Shown: positions 1 to 9,621 of the stretch, one piece after another
Layout of the letters: every line of letters starts with the position of its first letter
Position numbering within the stretch: position 1 is the first letter of the stretch
From: TMP-7 sp038212445
GTDB lineage: Bacteria; Acidobacteriota; Terriglobia; Bryobacterales; Bryobacteraceae
Direction of reading: 5' to 3'
Assembly (NCBI GenBank): GCA_038212445.1
Contig: JBBQUM010000032.1
Location: 25,716-89,715 of the forward strand
DNA length: 64,000 bases
Made by a program: the position numbers and the translations under genes
The notes under the pieces: model-generated
Seen by the model: only the letters and a program-made list of their open reading frames with translations
Databases searched by the model: none
Told to the model about the DNA's origin: nothing

Positions 1-1640
1 GGGTGATCCTGTGGTTCGAACATGTCGAGGACATGCGGACGGAAGGCCTGAGCGGACTTCACGATCCAAGAGCCGCTCCCATACTTCTTTCCGCGAACTT
101 CGAAGTCCGCAGTTGCGCGCTCAACCGCAATGCCATTCTTGATCAGCGTGTTGATGAATTTCGTTGCCGTTGGGAAGTCGGGTTGATCCACCGGAATGAT
201 ATAGCCGCGCGGGTCGCGCAGCGCGGGATCATGGAGGATGGTCTCGTATAGCTTCGTAGGAACGGTGGGCGCGTTGAACGGTGACGAAAGGTCCGGCGCA
301 ACCGCTGCTCCTGACGCGGTGGCTGTACCGTCGGCGCGGCGCGGGGCACCGGCCGGCCTCGCCTCGGCACTTGGCGGTTCTTTGGCTGCGGCTTGCTTGA
401 GAGCCTCGATTCTCTTTGGCGTAATGGTCCAGGAGTCGCGACTGCCACGCTCGATTGAGTTCTTACCCATGCGGTAGAGGTTGAACAGTAGTTCCTCGCG
501 ATATCGCGAGGCGAGATCGAGAACGGCAAGATTGGCAGTCATTGAATAGTCCACCGACTGCTTGAAGTGCCACTTCTGCGGAGCAACGGGGAAAGGAAGA
601 TCGCCGGTCGGAAGCTGGCGCTGAGGCACTAGCGGAATGTCCATGGGCGTTGGATTTCCGATGGTTTCGGTCAGCAATCCCACCATGTTGTGAAAATAGG
701 TTGAAGTCCGAAGTCCTCCGTTGTACCAGGTGGAGTACGACGCGCCGCTACGCATGGTTGCGCCCGGTTTGCTCTCTACGATGAAGCGGCTGTGCATCGC
801 AGCACCCACCAGATTCAGCTCCATCATCGATAGCGGATCGAAGTTGTAGTTGAACGGATCGCGGAATGGCGGCGCGAAAAGCACGGCTCCGGCGGGCCCG
901 GTCTGGTGGTGATTGTAGACAATCTGGGGAAACCACTCGATGAACAACTGCCGGTTGATGTTCGTCGTCTCCTTCATATTCGACATGTAGAAGTCGCGGT
1001 TGTTGTCGTGGCCGATATACTTCTGGTAAAGCCGTGGAATGTCGGTGGTGCGGCGTTTCAGCGGGTCTGATTGGCGCATGTACCAGCTCGACACAAGCTC
1101 CATGCCGTCGGGATTGGCGTGGGTGGCAAGGATAATGACGTCGTTAAGGATCCGCAGGGTCTCCGCGTCGTTGCGGCTGAGCATGTTGTAGACAAAATCC
1201 ATAAGCTGCGCGGCCCCGAGCACCTCGGTGGCGTGAAGGCCGCCGTCGATCCAGATGACGGTCTTGCCTTCCTGGGCGAGTGAGTGCGCCTGCTCGTCTG
1301 TCAGACCCTCCGCATGCGCCAGGCGGCTCGAGATTTCCTTGTACCGTGCCAGCTTCTTGTGATTCTCCGGTGACGTTATGATCGCCATCCATTGAGGACG
1401 CCCTTCCTCCGTCTGTCCGATGTCCACCAGCTTCATGCGGTCAGACTCTTTTGCCAGCTTCTGCCACCAGGTTGTGAGTTGCATGTAGGTGGCAAGTTGG
1501 TAATCGTCGCCGATTTCGAAACCCAGTGCTTCCTTGGGAGTAGTGAGTTTCCGGGCTGCCGGCTGCGCCATGAGCGCGATACCCGTGGCCAAAAGGATGG
1601 GAAGAAGTATGGTTCTGCGAGAGATTGGCAAGATTTGCAT
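1..1640 (-). CDS. M14-family zinc carboxypeptidase, secreted, cut by the window edge
   Basis: The reading frame starts at the ATG at 1638-1640 and stays open to base 1, giving about 546 residues with the C-terminus outside the window. An N-terminal stretch (residues 1-26) has two arginines followed by a hydrophobic run ending in MAQPA, so it is likely exported. The M14 zinc site is visible as HATE (H136, E139), followed by NPDGME, with a later YNHHQTG that could hold the third ligand. This family removes C-terminal residues from peptides or cleaves peptidoglycan-type amides; the substrate is not deducible. It is transcribed away from the efflux cluster. Family assignment is firm, specificity unknown. 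Confidence 0.85.
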   Translation of the reverse strand, partial: MQILPISRRTILLPILLATGIALMAQPAARKLTTPKEALGFEIGDDYQLATYMQLTTWWQKLAKESDRMKLVDIGQTEEGRPQWMAIITSPENHKKLARYKEISSRLAHAEGLTDEQAHSLAQEGKTVIWIDGGLHATEVLGAAQLMDFVYNMLSRNDAETLRILNDVIILATHANPDGMELVSSWYMRQSDPLKRRTTDIPRLYQKYIGHDNNRDFYMSNMKETTNINRQLFIEWFPQIVYNHHQTGPAGAVLFAPPFRDPFNYNFDPLSMMELNLVGAAMHSRFIVESKPGATMRSGASYSTWYNGGLRTSTYFHNMVGLLTETIGNPTPMDIPLVPQRQLPTGDLPFPVAPQKWHFKQSVDYSMTANLAVLDLASRYREELLFNLYRMGKNSIERGSRDSWTITPKRIEALKQAAAKEPPSAEARPAGAPRRADGTATASGAAVAPDLSSPFNAPTVPTKLYETILHDPALRDPRGYIIPVDQPDFPTATKFINTLIKNGIAVERATADFEVRGKKYGSGSWIVKSAQAFRPHVLDMFEPQDH

Positions 1641-2094
1641 GGTCAGCAGCTCAGGATTAGTATCCTTCGAGGGTAACGCGAATCAGTAGATCGGAGGACC
1701 GGCTGGATTTTTTGAGCTAACGGATAAAAAGAACTGATTATAATTAAGGAAGACTACAAGTTGTCGGATTAGCCGCTCTCGAGAGCTGGGGCACCTCTGC
1801 CACTGTTCTCGCAAAGCATGTGGTTCGGGAACCCGGGGTCCCGTAGCGGTGTCTGGCAAATGATGGAGATTCTCGACCGGCTCTGGCGAGTCAGATTCTC
1901 CGAACTGTCGTTTCAGTTTCAGTCGATGATTGCGGCCCAGAGTCGCGGTTGGAAGGAGACTCTCGAGGTCACATCCTGCGTTCGGTCTTGAGCCGGATCA
2001 AAATTTACTGTACCGCTAACTTTTGGAGTTCCAGATCCGTCTTTACTGTTTAATACAATAGAAATTCCAGCAGTCACAGCCTAGAGCCCCCAGA
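1641..2094. other. Intergenic region between divergent genes
   Basis: These 454 bases separate the minus-strand M14 peptidase from the plus-strand efflux cluster and should hold promoters for both. An AT-rich block at 1705-1750 is the likeliest M14 promoter area. A TACAAT at 2054-2059 could be a -10 for the adaptor gene but has no convincing -35. A perfect 12-bp palindrome GCTCTCGAGAGC lies at 1775-1786 and a near-perfect inverted repeat (8 of 9 positions) at 1826-1843. A 43-codon ORF at 1860-1991 has no ribosome site and is probably chance. Confidence 0.5.
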
Positions 2095-3732
2095 ATGCAG
2101 TTGCCATCGAGCAGCACGGCCCCCGTCCAACTTGCGCCGCCATCCGGCCTGCTGCCGGAGATTGTCAAGACTCCGGTTAAGCCCCCGATCCGCTGGCCGT
2201 GGTGGGCCGCCGCCACGATTTTGCTCGTCGTGGTGGTGGGATACGTCCTTTACAAGCGGCAAGCCACCACATCCGAGATTGCCGTCGCCCATACTGTCAG
2301 GACAGCGCGGGTTGGTAAAGGAACGGTAAGGTCGACAATCCGGCTCAATGGTTCAACCGCCGCCGCCAACTCGGCGTCGCTGGTGGTGCCGAGTCTGCGA
2401 GGGAGTCGTGGCGACTCCGGCCGGGACCGTGGGAGTGTGCAGTCCGCAGCGGCCCCTCCTACCCTCTCCGCAGCGCCCGCGAACATTGGTCCCACGGGAA
2501 GTTCCACCGGTACAACCGGGAATTTGTCGAGCGCTTTGAAGGCGTCCACCAGTCGCGTTGGCGGAACCTCCACCACCACCTCGTCGTCGAGCACTACCTC
2601 CACCACCGCGGCATCTGCCGCCTTAGGAGCTAGCGGCCTGGGGTCTACCAGCGACGCTTTGGCGGGCGGAGGTGGGGGAGGAGGCGGAGGCGGCGACTTC
2701 CTTATTGTTCTCGAGAAAGTAGTGAAGCCGGGCAGCCTGGTGAAGAAGGGGCAAGTGATTGCCGAATTGGATCGCCAGAATATGCTGATGCGCCTGGATG
2801 ACTACAAAGCTTCAGTGGTCCAGACGCAAGCTTCGCTGCTCAAGCTGAAGTCCGATTTGACGATCACCCGCCACGCCCACCAGCAGAGCGTGTCCAAGGC
2901 CAAGGCCGCACTGGATAAAGCCCGCCTCGACTTGAAAACGTTGCCTGTGCTGTCGGCTATTGACGCTGAACGCGCGAAGCTTGCCCTCCAGGAACACGAG
3001 GCTCGCTATCAGGAACTGCAGAGTGAAGCGGCATTGGTAACCACGTCGCTGAACGCGCAAATCCGCAACGCTGAAATCAATCTGCAACAAAGCAATATCG
3101 AACTGAAGCGTGCCGAGACAAATGTGGAGCGCATGGTTCTTAAGGCGCCAATCGACGGTTTGACGGCGATGTCAACGGTGCCGATGGCCGGCGAATTGCG
3201 CCAACTGCAACAAGGCGATCAGCTCTATCCAGGCACCTTGTTCATGTCAGTCGTCGATCCTAAATCGATGATTGTGAACGCCACCGTCAATCAAGCGGAC
3301 GTCGAGCTGATGCGCATCGGGCTAAAAGCCGAAGTTCGGTTCGACGCTTATCCCGGGTTGGTTCTGACAGCGCATGTCTACTCCATAGGCGGCATCGCCA
3401 AGCCCGGCGGCCAGCGCGCCACTTACCTTAAGGAAATCCCCGTTCGGTTGAAGCTCGACGAGATGGATCCGCGCGTGATCCCCGATCTGTCGGTGAGCGC
3501 GGATGTATTGCTGGGCGGAGAATCGAGAGAGACAGTGGTGGCCCCGGTGGAGGCGATTATGCGCGACGGCGCGCCGTCAACCGCGGCATTTGTGATGGTG
3601 GAGAGCCCTTCAGGCTGGGTTCGCCGGCAGGTCGAACTCGGAGTTGCTAACAACATTCAGGTTGCGGTGCGCTCCGGACTCGCTGAGAACGAGATAGTCG
3701 CGCTGGAGCGCCCGTCGGAAACGGTCCATTAA
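2095..3732 (+). CDS. HlyD/RND-type membrane-fusion adaptor with long low-complexity insertion
   Basis: This 545-residue periplasmic adaptor would bridge an inner-membrane pump and an outer-membrane channel. Residues 35-52 form one membrane anchor. The first half of a biotinyl-lipoyl domain runs about 75-103, then residues 104-200 are a Ser/Thr/Ala/Gly-rich insertion ending in ten glycines (191-200). The second lipoyl half resumes as KPGSLVKKGQVIAELDRQ. An alpha-helical hairpin covers about 230-340, followed by the return strand LKAPIDGLTAMS and a beta-barrel domain. It is the first of three adaptors in a row; 40 bases separate it from the next. The insertion makes it longer than usual adaptors. 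Function of the pump cargo is unknown. Confidence 0.85.
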   Translation: MQLPSSSTAPVQLAPPSGLLPEIVKTPVKPPIRWPWWAAATILLVVVVGYVLYKRQATTSEIAVAHTVRTARVGKGTVRSTIRLNGSTAAANSASLVVPSLRGSRGDSGRDRGSVQSAAAPPTLSAAPANIGPTGSSTGTTGNLSSALKASTSRVGGTSTTTSSSSTTSTTAASAALGASGLGSTSDALAGGGGGGGGGGDFLIVLEKVVKPGSLVKKGQVIAELDRQNMLMRLDDYKASVVQTQASLLKLKSDLTITRHAHQQSVSKAKAALDKARLDLKTLPVLSAIDAERAKLALQEHEARYQELQSEAALVTTSLNAQIRNAEINLQQSNIELKRAETNVERMVLKAPIDGLTAMSTVPMAGELRQLQQGDQLYPGTLFMSVVDPKSMIVNATVNQADVELMRIGLKAEVRFDAYPGLVLTAHVYSIGGIAKPGGQRATYLKEIPVRLKLDEMDPRVIPDLSVSADVLLGGESRETVVAPVEAIMRDGAPSTAAFVMVESPSGWVRRQVELGVANNIQVAVRSGLAENEIVALERPSETVH

Positions 3733-3772
3733 GACCAGGGCGCAGGAATTAACAAGCAGGTAGATCGGATTC

Positions 3773-5077
3773 ATGAGCAAAGATTTAAAGCCAAAGCAGC
3801 GGATTGGGCAGACGCCAGGCGGACGGCGCAAGCGGATGCTCATCTGGGGCGTGGTGCTGGCGGCTTGCGGCGGGGGGATGTACGCCGCCTATCGTTATAA
3901 CGACGTAACCAAGGTCGAGGTTCCGGTAGCGCGGGCGCGTACTGGGGACTTCGTCATCAGCGTCCGCACGCGAGGTGAGATCAAGAGCGTTCAGTCGGTG
4001 ATCCTGACTGCGCCTCAGGTGCCCGATCCTCGCATCGTCCGGCTCGCCGAGACCGGACGACCGATTCACAAAGGAGATGTCGTGGTGGAGTTCGACGCTG
4101 CCCAGCAGGAGCAGACGTATCTCGAACGCAACACCAGTGTCCGCACAGTCAACAGCGAAATCGTGCAGACCAAGGCGTCCCACCGCATGACGAACGAGAG
4201 CGACGGCATGAGCCTGATGACGTCGGAGTACAACGTGGAGCGGGCCAAGTTAGAGGCCAGCAAAGCCGAGGTCATTTCGGAGATCGAGGGCGCAAAAAAT
4301 CGCATTGACGTGGGCGTCTCAGAAGGTGAACTGGGACAAGTGAAGACCACCATGGGCTCCCACCGGGTAGCTCAGCAAGCAGACCTCGAACGCCTGGAAC
4401 AAAAGAAGGATAAAACCGTCCGCGATACCGATCGCGCCAAGGGCTACCTGACGAAGATGGTGCTTCGCGCACCGATCGACGGAGTGCTGAACCTGCTTCC
4501 GAATTTCCGCAGTTCCGGCTCATTCGGCTCATCTCCGCCTCCCTTCAAGGAAGGGGATCGAGCGTGGACCGGTGCAGCCATCGCGGAAATTCCGGATCTC
4601 TCCTCCATGCGCATCGAACTGAAGCTCGACGAGGTTGACCGCGGTCGGCTGCAGTTGAGCCAGGTTGCGAAGATTCGAGTAGACGCCATTCCGGATCGTG
4701 AGTTCAGCGCACAGCTTGATTGGATCAGTCCGATTGCCGCCATGAACTTCAGGGGAGCAGGAATGCCCGAGAAGACGTTTCCCGCGCGAGCGACGCTGAA
4801 AAGTCTGGATCCACGCCTGCGTCCGGGTATGAGCGGCACTGCGGAGATCGTCATCGAGAGCCAGCCCAACAGCATCCTGATCCCGGCGCGAGCCAGCTTC
4901 CTCAACAAAGGGAAACCGGCTGTATACGTGCAAAAGGGTGAGAACTTTGAGCTGCGGGCGATCGAAGTTGGCAAGCGCAACGATACCGACATCGTCGTGA
5001 CGCGCGGCCTGAAGGCGGGCGAGATGGTAGCGCTCGAGAACCCAGTGGAAGCGGCTAAGAAGGCGAGGAAGCTGTAG
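3773..5077 (+). CDS. HlyD-family membrane-fusion adaptor (second of three)
   Basis: This 434-residue adaptor has a basic N-terminus and a membrane anchor at residues 22-41. Lipoyl halves flank a long coiled-coil hairpin (about 110-215), with the typical return motif VLRAPIDGVLNLLP, followed by beta-barrel and membrane-proximal domains ending in a Lys/Arg-rich tail. A short Ser/Gly/Pro loop follows the return motif. It is cotranscribed with adaptors on both sides and the downstream permease, so it probably belongs to a MacA/MacB-type exporter. It lacks the long Gly-rich insertion of the upstream paralogue, so the copies are not recent duplicates. Confidence 0.85.
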   Translation: MSKDLKPKQRIGQTPGGRRKRMLIWGVVLAACGGGMYAAYRYNDVTKVEVPVARARTGDFVISVRTRGEIKSVQSVILTAPQVPDPRIVRLAETGRPIHKGDVVVEFDAAQQEQTYLERNTSVRTVNSEIVQTKASHRMTNESDGMSLMTSEYNVERAKLEASKAEVISEIEGAKNRIDVGVSEGELGQVKTTMGSHRVAQQADLERLEQKKDKTVRDTDRAKGYLTKMVLRAPIDGVLNLLPNFRSSGSFGSSPPPFKEGDRAWTGAAIAEIPDLSSMRIELKLDEVDRGRLQLSQVAKIRVDAIPDREFSAQLDWISPIAAMNFRGAGMPEKTFPARATLKSLDPRLRPGMSGTAEIVIESQPNSILIPARASFLNKGKPAVYVQKGENFELRAIEVGKRNDTDIVVTRGLKAGEMVALENPVEAAKKARKL

Positions 5078-5108
5078 CGAGCGATCCGTGCTCCGGCATT
5101 GAAATGCG

Positions 5109-6692
5109 ATGAAGAAGATTCTGTTTCGAGTGATTCTGCTAGGCGTGATCGCCGGCGGCGCCTGGTATGGCTATAGCTTTTTCAAGAATCTGCCACAGCG
5201 GCAGGACACCATTGCGACGGCGAAGGTTCGCAGGGGTGACGTGGTTGTTCGTAGTTTTACCCGTGGCGAACTGCGCGCCGTCCGGTCGGCTACCCTGACA
5301 GCACCGAATCTGTTTGGGACTGTGCAGGTAACCCGGCTTGCTCCACTTGGCGCATTCGCCCAGGAGAAGAACCTGGTAGTGGAGTTTGACGACTCTGAGG
5401 TGAACTCCCGTCTTGAAGAGAAGCAGCTTGAGCTGGAACAGATCGACGAGCAGATCAAGAAGGCGCAGGCTGATCTCACGATTCGGAGCAATCAGGATCA
5501 GGTTGACGTGCTGAGCGCGCGTTTCGCGGTCCGGCGCGCTGAACTTGAGGTGCAGCGCAAGGAACTGTTATCGGCGATCGACGCCAAGAAAAACGATCTC
5601 AACCTCGAGGAAGCCAAGCGCCGCCTACAGCAGCTTGAAAGCGATATCAAGAGCAGGCTGGAACAGGCACAGGCCGAGATTGCGGTACTTCGCGAGCGAA
5701 AAAACAAGGGTCTGCTCGAACTGAATCGTGAACGTGCACGTCTCAGTCAGGTGAAGCTGTTGGCCCCGATCAGCGGCTTGGTTGCAGTTCGTCAGAATCG
5801 AACCGGATTCTTCTTCCCGGGAATGCAAGTGCCCGACATCCGTGAGGGTGACCAGGTTCAACCTGGTATCCCCGTTGCCGACATACTCGATCTGTCCGAG
5901 ATGGAAATGATCGCCAAGGTGGGTGAAATCGACCGGGCGAATTTGCGCGAAGGACAGGAAGCAACGGTAGCCTTGGATGCGCTTCCGGAAAAGAAGCTTC
6001 GAGCCAGCATTAAGAGCATGAGCGGTACGGCGTCGTCTAATGCATTCTCATTCGACCCGGCTAAGAAGTTCGATGTCATCTTCGCTATCGACATGAAGGA
6101 ACTGCTGGGCGCTCTCGGCGCCAAGCCAGACCAGATCCAGCGCATCCTCGCCACTGCCGAGTCGAATCGCAAGAAACCCGCCGGGGCGGCACCGATGATG
6201 CTTGGCAGGCCTCGATCACAGCCTTCCGGCGACAGCAAGAACGAAGGCGTGCCCGGATCCACGCCACCTCCGCCCGGACCGCCCGTTCTCGGGCTCGGAG
6301 GCTCGCGCCAGTTCAGCGACAAGGATTTGGCCGATGCCAAGCTTCCTCCGCCCCCCGAGGAGTCGACTCAGTTCGACGTGCTACTACGTCCGGGTTTGCT
6401 TGCGGACGTCGAGATCATTATCGAGAAGGTGAGAAACCAGCTTTACGTCCCAATGCAGGCGGTGTTTGAGCGCGAAGGTAAACCTGTGGTTTTTGTTAAG
6501 AAGGGCTCACAGTGGGAACCTCGCGTGATTAAGCCGCTCAAACGTAGCGAATCTGCGATGGTGATTTCCGAGGGCCTAAAGGTGGACGAAGTTATCGCAC
6601 TCGCTGATCCGACGGCGCGCAAGACGGACAAAAAAGGGAAGTCCGACAAGGGCGGAGGCGCAATGAGCGCGCTGCCAGGAGGAGGAAAGTAA
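5109..6692 (+). CDS. HlyD-family membrane-fusion adaptor (third of three)
   Basis: This 527-residue adaptor has a membrane anchor at residues 5-25, a lipoyl segment at about 40-95, a long charged coiled-coil hairpin (about 95-215) and the return motif LLAPISGLVAV. The beta-barrel domain is interrupted near residues 345-420 by a Pro/Gly-rich stretch before the membrane-proximal domain resumes. The C-terminus is Lys/Gly-rich. Its TAA stop shares one base with the ATG of the permease (TAATG at 6690-6694), implying translational coupling. It is therefore the adaptor most tightly tied to the permease. Cargo is unknown. Confidence 0.85.
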   Translation: MKKILFRVILLGVIAGGAWYGYSFFKNLPQRQDTIATAKVRRGDVVVRSFTRGELRAVRSATLTAPNLFGTVQVTRLAPLGAFAQEKNLVVEFDDSEVNSRLEEKQLELEQIDEQIKKAQADLTIRSNQDQVDVLSARFAVRRAELEVQRKELLSAIDAKKNDLNLEEAKRRLQQLESDIKSRLEQAQAEIAVLRERKNKGLLELNRERARLSQVKLLAPISGLVAVRQNRTGFFFPGMQVPDIREGDQVQPGIPVADILDLSEMEMIAKVGEIDRANLREGQEATVALDALPEKKLRASIKSMSGTASSNAFSFDPAKKFDVIFAIDMKELLGALGAKPDQIQRILATAESNRKKPAGAAPMMLGRPRSQPSGDSKNEGVPGSTPPPPGPPVLGLGGSRQFSDKDLADAKLPPPPEESTQFDVLLRPGLLADVEIIIEKVRNQLYVPMQAVFEREGKPVVFVKKGSQWEPRVIKPLKRSESAMVISEGLKVDEVIALADPTARKTDKKGKSDKGGGAMSALPGGGK

Positions 6693-7948
6693 TGGCGAAT
6701 CTCTCCGGACTCCTTCCCGAATTGCAAATGGGGCTGACGAGCCTCTTTGTGCACAAGCTTCGAAGCCTGCTGACCATGCTCGGCATGATTTTCGGCGTCG
6801 GCGCAGTGGTTGCGATGCTGGCTATCACTGCTGGCGCGCAGAAAGAAATGATGAGCTACATCGACTTGCTCGGTGTCAACAACATCATCATCGAGGCCAA
6901 GGAGGCCGTAGACCGCAACGAGTTGCAGGAGCGGCGTTCGAAATCGCCTGGTCTGACTTTTCGTGATTTTCGCGCCATCTCCGAGAACGTGCCGGGCCTG
7001 CAAGCGCTGACGCCGCGCAAGCGATTTAAACCGCTTAAGGTTGTCCCTAAGCCATCCCAGGAAGTTCCGCAATTGATCGGCGTCCAGTCCGACTTTCTCG
7101 ACATCAACAGCCTGCGGATCGTGGAGGGCCGATTTTTTAGTGATGAGGACGATGCCCGCTCGGCGCCCGTTTGCGTGCTCGGTGAATCCGCGAAAGTCAA
7201 TCTGCTCGGCTTCGAACCGGCCGTCGGCAAGTACGTCAAGATCAACGATTCCTGGCTTCAGGTAGTGGGCGTGCTTGCGCAGCAGGCCACCGCTGATAGC
7301 GACGTCGAAGGTCTGGAAGTAGCGGACCGCAACAACATGGTCATCGCGCCTCTCAACACCGTAATGCGCCGCTTTGAAGACAACAATAGCTATCTGAAGG
7401 ACGAGATCGACGGCATCTACATCAAGGTCGCACCGAATACGGACTCGATCGAGACTTCGAGCGTCGTGAAAGCGATTCTCAACAGCACACATAAGGATGC
7501 TGGCGATTTCAACGTCGTGGTGCCGGCCGGCTTGCTCGAACAGAAACGCCGCACCCAGTTCACTTTTAAGGTGGTGATGATCTGTATTGCCGGAATCTCC
7601 TTGCTGGTGGGCGGCATCGGCATCATGAACATCATGCTTGCGACAGTGCTCGAAAGAACACGCGAGATTGGAATTCGTCGCGCGATAGGTGCACGCCAGG
7701 CTGACATTGTTCGTCAATTCCTCACGGAAGCAGTCTTAATCTCAATCCTGGGCGGCCTGATCGGCATCCTGTTTGGATTTACGCTCTCGCAGGTAATCGC
7801 GAGAGCCGCCGGTTGGTCGACGGTGGTCACCGCCACCAGCATCGGCGTGGCATTTGGAGTGTCGGTGGGCATCGGGTTGGTTTTTGGAATCTACCCGGCT
7901 GTACAGGCGGCTAAGCTCGATCCGATCGAAGCTATCCGCTACGAGTAA
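6692..7948 (+). CDS. MacB/FtsX-type ABC transporter permease
   Basis: This 418-residue inner-membrane protein has the MacB layout. The first transmembrane helix is at about residues 24-47, then comes a large periplasmic domain (about 50-285), then three C-terminal helices with the FtsX-family signature around ERTREIGIRRAIGAR. There is no ATP-binding domain: no Walker A or ABC signature occurs here or in neighbouring genes, so the nucleotide-binding subunit must be supplied from another locus. Such permeases act as mechanotransmitters, moving substrates from the periplasm through a TolC channel. It is translationally coupled to the third adaptor and lies 8 bases before the TolC-like gene. Confidence 0.9.
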   Translation: MANLSGLLPELQMGLTSLFVHKLRSLLTMLGMIFGVGAVVAMLAITAGAQKEMMSYIDLLGVNNIIIEAKEAVDRNELQERRSKSPGLTFRDFRAISENVPGLQALTPRKRFKPLKVVPKPSQEVPQLIGVQSDFLDINSLRIVEGRFFSDEDDARSAPVCVLGESAKVNLLGFEPAVGKYVKINDSWLQVVGVLAQQATADSDVEGLEVADRNNMVIAPLNTVMRRFEDNNSYLKDEIDGIYIKVAPNTDSIETSSVVKAILNSTHKDAGDFNVVVPAGLLEQKRRTQFTFKVVMICIAGISLLVGGIGIMNIMLATVLERTREIGIRRAIGARQADIVRQFLTEAVLISILGGLIGILFGFTLSQVIARAAGWSTVVTATSIGVAFGVSVGIGLVFGIYPAVQAAKLDPIEAIRYE

Positions 7949-7956
7949 GGGAATCT

Positions 7957-9615
7957 ATGTACCGAACCGTTTTAACTTTCTTCTGCGCGCTGCTTCTGCC
8001 GGCCGCTATGCTAGCGGACGACGAACCTTACTTTCCGCGGCCGTCTTATTTCAAACGTCACTTCTCCACGGTTCCGAACAAGGTCGAATTGCAGAATCCA
8101 GTTCGTCTGGCCGACTTTTCCATCGGCGACAAACTGGAACTTTCGCTGAAGAATTACCTGGACCTGGTGCTGTCGAACAACCCCGACGTCTCGGTACAGA
8201 AGTTAAGCGTCGAGTATCAACAAAACGCCATCATGCGCGCGTTCGCGATTTTCGATCCGAGCGTTCTCGCTCGCTTCAATGCAACGCGACAGAAGACCGG
8301 CGCCACAAGCGCGCTTACGGGCGCCGATACCTTGAACCAGCTAACGCAACCTCTGAGCCTTTCCTATCAACAGGTGCTGCCTACTGGTACGGCGTACAAC
8401 GTTGGCTTTTCAAATACGAAATTCTCCACAAATAGTTCGTTTGCGACTCTGAACCCAAGCTATACGTCAAATCTCGCGTTCAACGTCACTCAACCGTTGC
8501 TGCGCGGACGTGGCGGCTTCATCACTCGCCTGCCGATTACGATTGCGCGGAGCAGGTTGCGCAGCAGCCAGCTTACTTTCCAGGACCAGCTCATACAGAT
8601 TGTTTCTCAAGCCGAGCTTGCATATTGGGCCGTAATCGAAGCCCGCGAGAATCTTAGAGTACAGGAGAAGGCGCTGGAACTAGCTGACACGGCACTTCAG
8701 CGGTCGAAAAAGGAGTACAGCCTGGGTGCCATCTCGTCGCTCGAAATCTTTCAGCCTGAAGCCAACTACGCGAGCGCACAAATTCAAGTAACCCAAGCGC
8801 GCTACATTCTTCAACAAACCGAAAATTCGCTGCGGCGACAGATGGGTGCTGATCAGGATCCCAGGTACAGCGACATGCCGATCACCCTGACGGAAGCCGT
8901 CACACCGCCAACGCTCACCTCGGCATTTGATAAAGAGCAGTTAGTACGGAAGGCACTTTCACTTCGCCCGGATCTCAAATCGCTAACCGAAACGCTGGCG
9001 GCTGACGACCTCGCGATCACCGGCGTCAACAATCAATTGCTGCCTGACCTTTCTCTCACAGCGCAATATGGCTCCTACGGTCAGGGTGGCACCTTCTTTT
9101 CGAAGCAGGATGTATTCTCCGGTGATGGGACGAAATCCACCGTCACCAGCATCATTCCGGGGGGGCCTACAGATGCCCTCGGGCAATTGTTCGGCTTTGG
9201 CCTTCCGACCTACGGGTTCGGCTTGACCCTGCGACTGCCGATCAAGGACCGTGCAACGTCGGCCAATCTCGCCGACGCGCTGGTCACCAAGAAACTCGAC
9301 GCCTTCCGTTACAAGCAGGCCGCGCTCAATACGCGACTGCAAGTGTTGCAGGCAGTAAGCCAGGTGGAAAACAGCAAGGCCAGCGTGGATCTCGCGACGG
9401 TTGCCCGCGATCTCGCGCAAAAGCGCGTCGATGCTGAGCAGAAACGCTATGACCTCGGCGTCACGACGATCTTCTTCGTGCTGGCGGCTCAGCAGGACTT
9501 TACTACCGCCGAGTCGAACTTGGTGCGCGAATCCATCAATTTCAGGCGAAACCTTATCAATCTTTTGCAGCGAACGGGGGAATTGTTGGAAGAACGAGGC
9601 GTTACGGTACAGTAG
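7957..9615 (+). CDS. TolC-family outer-membrane efflux channel
   Basis: This 552-residue protein has an export signal (MYRTVLTFFCALLLPAAMLA) and two repeats of the outer-membrane efflux protein fold. Each repeat has long helices, with Ala/Gln/Leu-rich coiled coils at about 205-295 and 425-540, and beta segments near 130-185 and 350-420. Trimeric TolC proteins provide the outer-membrane exit duct. A GGGA ribosome site lies just before the ATG. It closes the adaptor-adaptor-adaptor-permease-TolC operon, and mutL begins 6 bases downstream. Confidence 0.9.
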   Translation: MYRTVLTFFCALLLPAAMLADDEPYFPRPSYFKRHFSTVPNKVELQNPVRLADFSIGDKLELSLKNYLDLVLSNNPDVSVQKLSVEYQQNAIMRAFAIFDPSVLARFNATRQKTGATSALTGADTLNQLTQPLSLSYQQVLPTGTAYNVGFSNTKFSTNSSFATLNPSYTSNLAFNVTQPLLRGRGGFITRLPITIARSRLRSSQLTFQDQLIQIVSQAELAYWAVIEARENLRVQEKALELADTALQRSKKEYSLGAISSLEIFQPEANYASAQIQVTQARYILQQTENSLRRQMGADQDPRYSDMPITLTEAVTPPTLTSAFDKEQLVRKALSLRPDLKSLTETLAADDLAITGVNNQLLPDLSLTAQYGSYGQGGTFFSKQDVFSGDGTKSTVTSIIPGGPTDALGQLFGFGLPTYGFGLTLRLPIKDRATSANLADALVTKKLDAFRYKQAALNTRLQVLQAVSQVENSKASVDLATVARDLAQKRVDAEQKRYDLGVTTIFFVLAAQQDFTTAESNLVRESINFRRNLINLLQRTGELLEERGVTVQ

Positions 9616-9621
9616 GCGCTA

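Noticed and set aside
1712..1744. TTGAGC and TATAAT as a promoter for the plus strand
   Set aside because: The spacing is 21 bases, too long for a sigma-70 promoter, and lies 350 bases from the gene.
1860..1991. Small ORF (43 codons) in the large intergenic region
   Set aside because: No ribosome site and no features beyond chance; reported only as part of the gap.
2665..2694. Polyglycine codon run as a possible sequencing artefact or microsatellite
   Set aside because: The codons vary (GGC, GGA, GGT, GGG) and the frame is kept, so it is coding low complexity rather than a simple repeat.
6443..7717. Long minus-strand ORF of 424 codons
   Set aside because: It mirrors the permease gene on the other strand, has His/Asp/Arg-rich composition and no recognisable domain; it is a shadow of a real gene.
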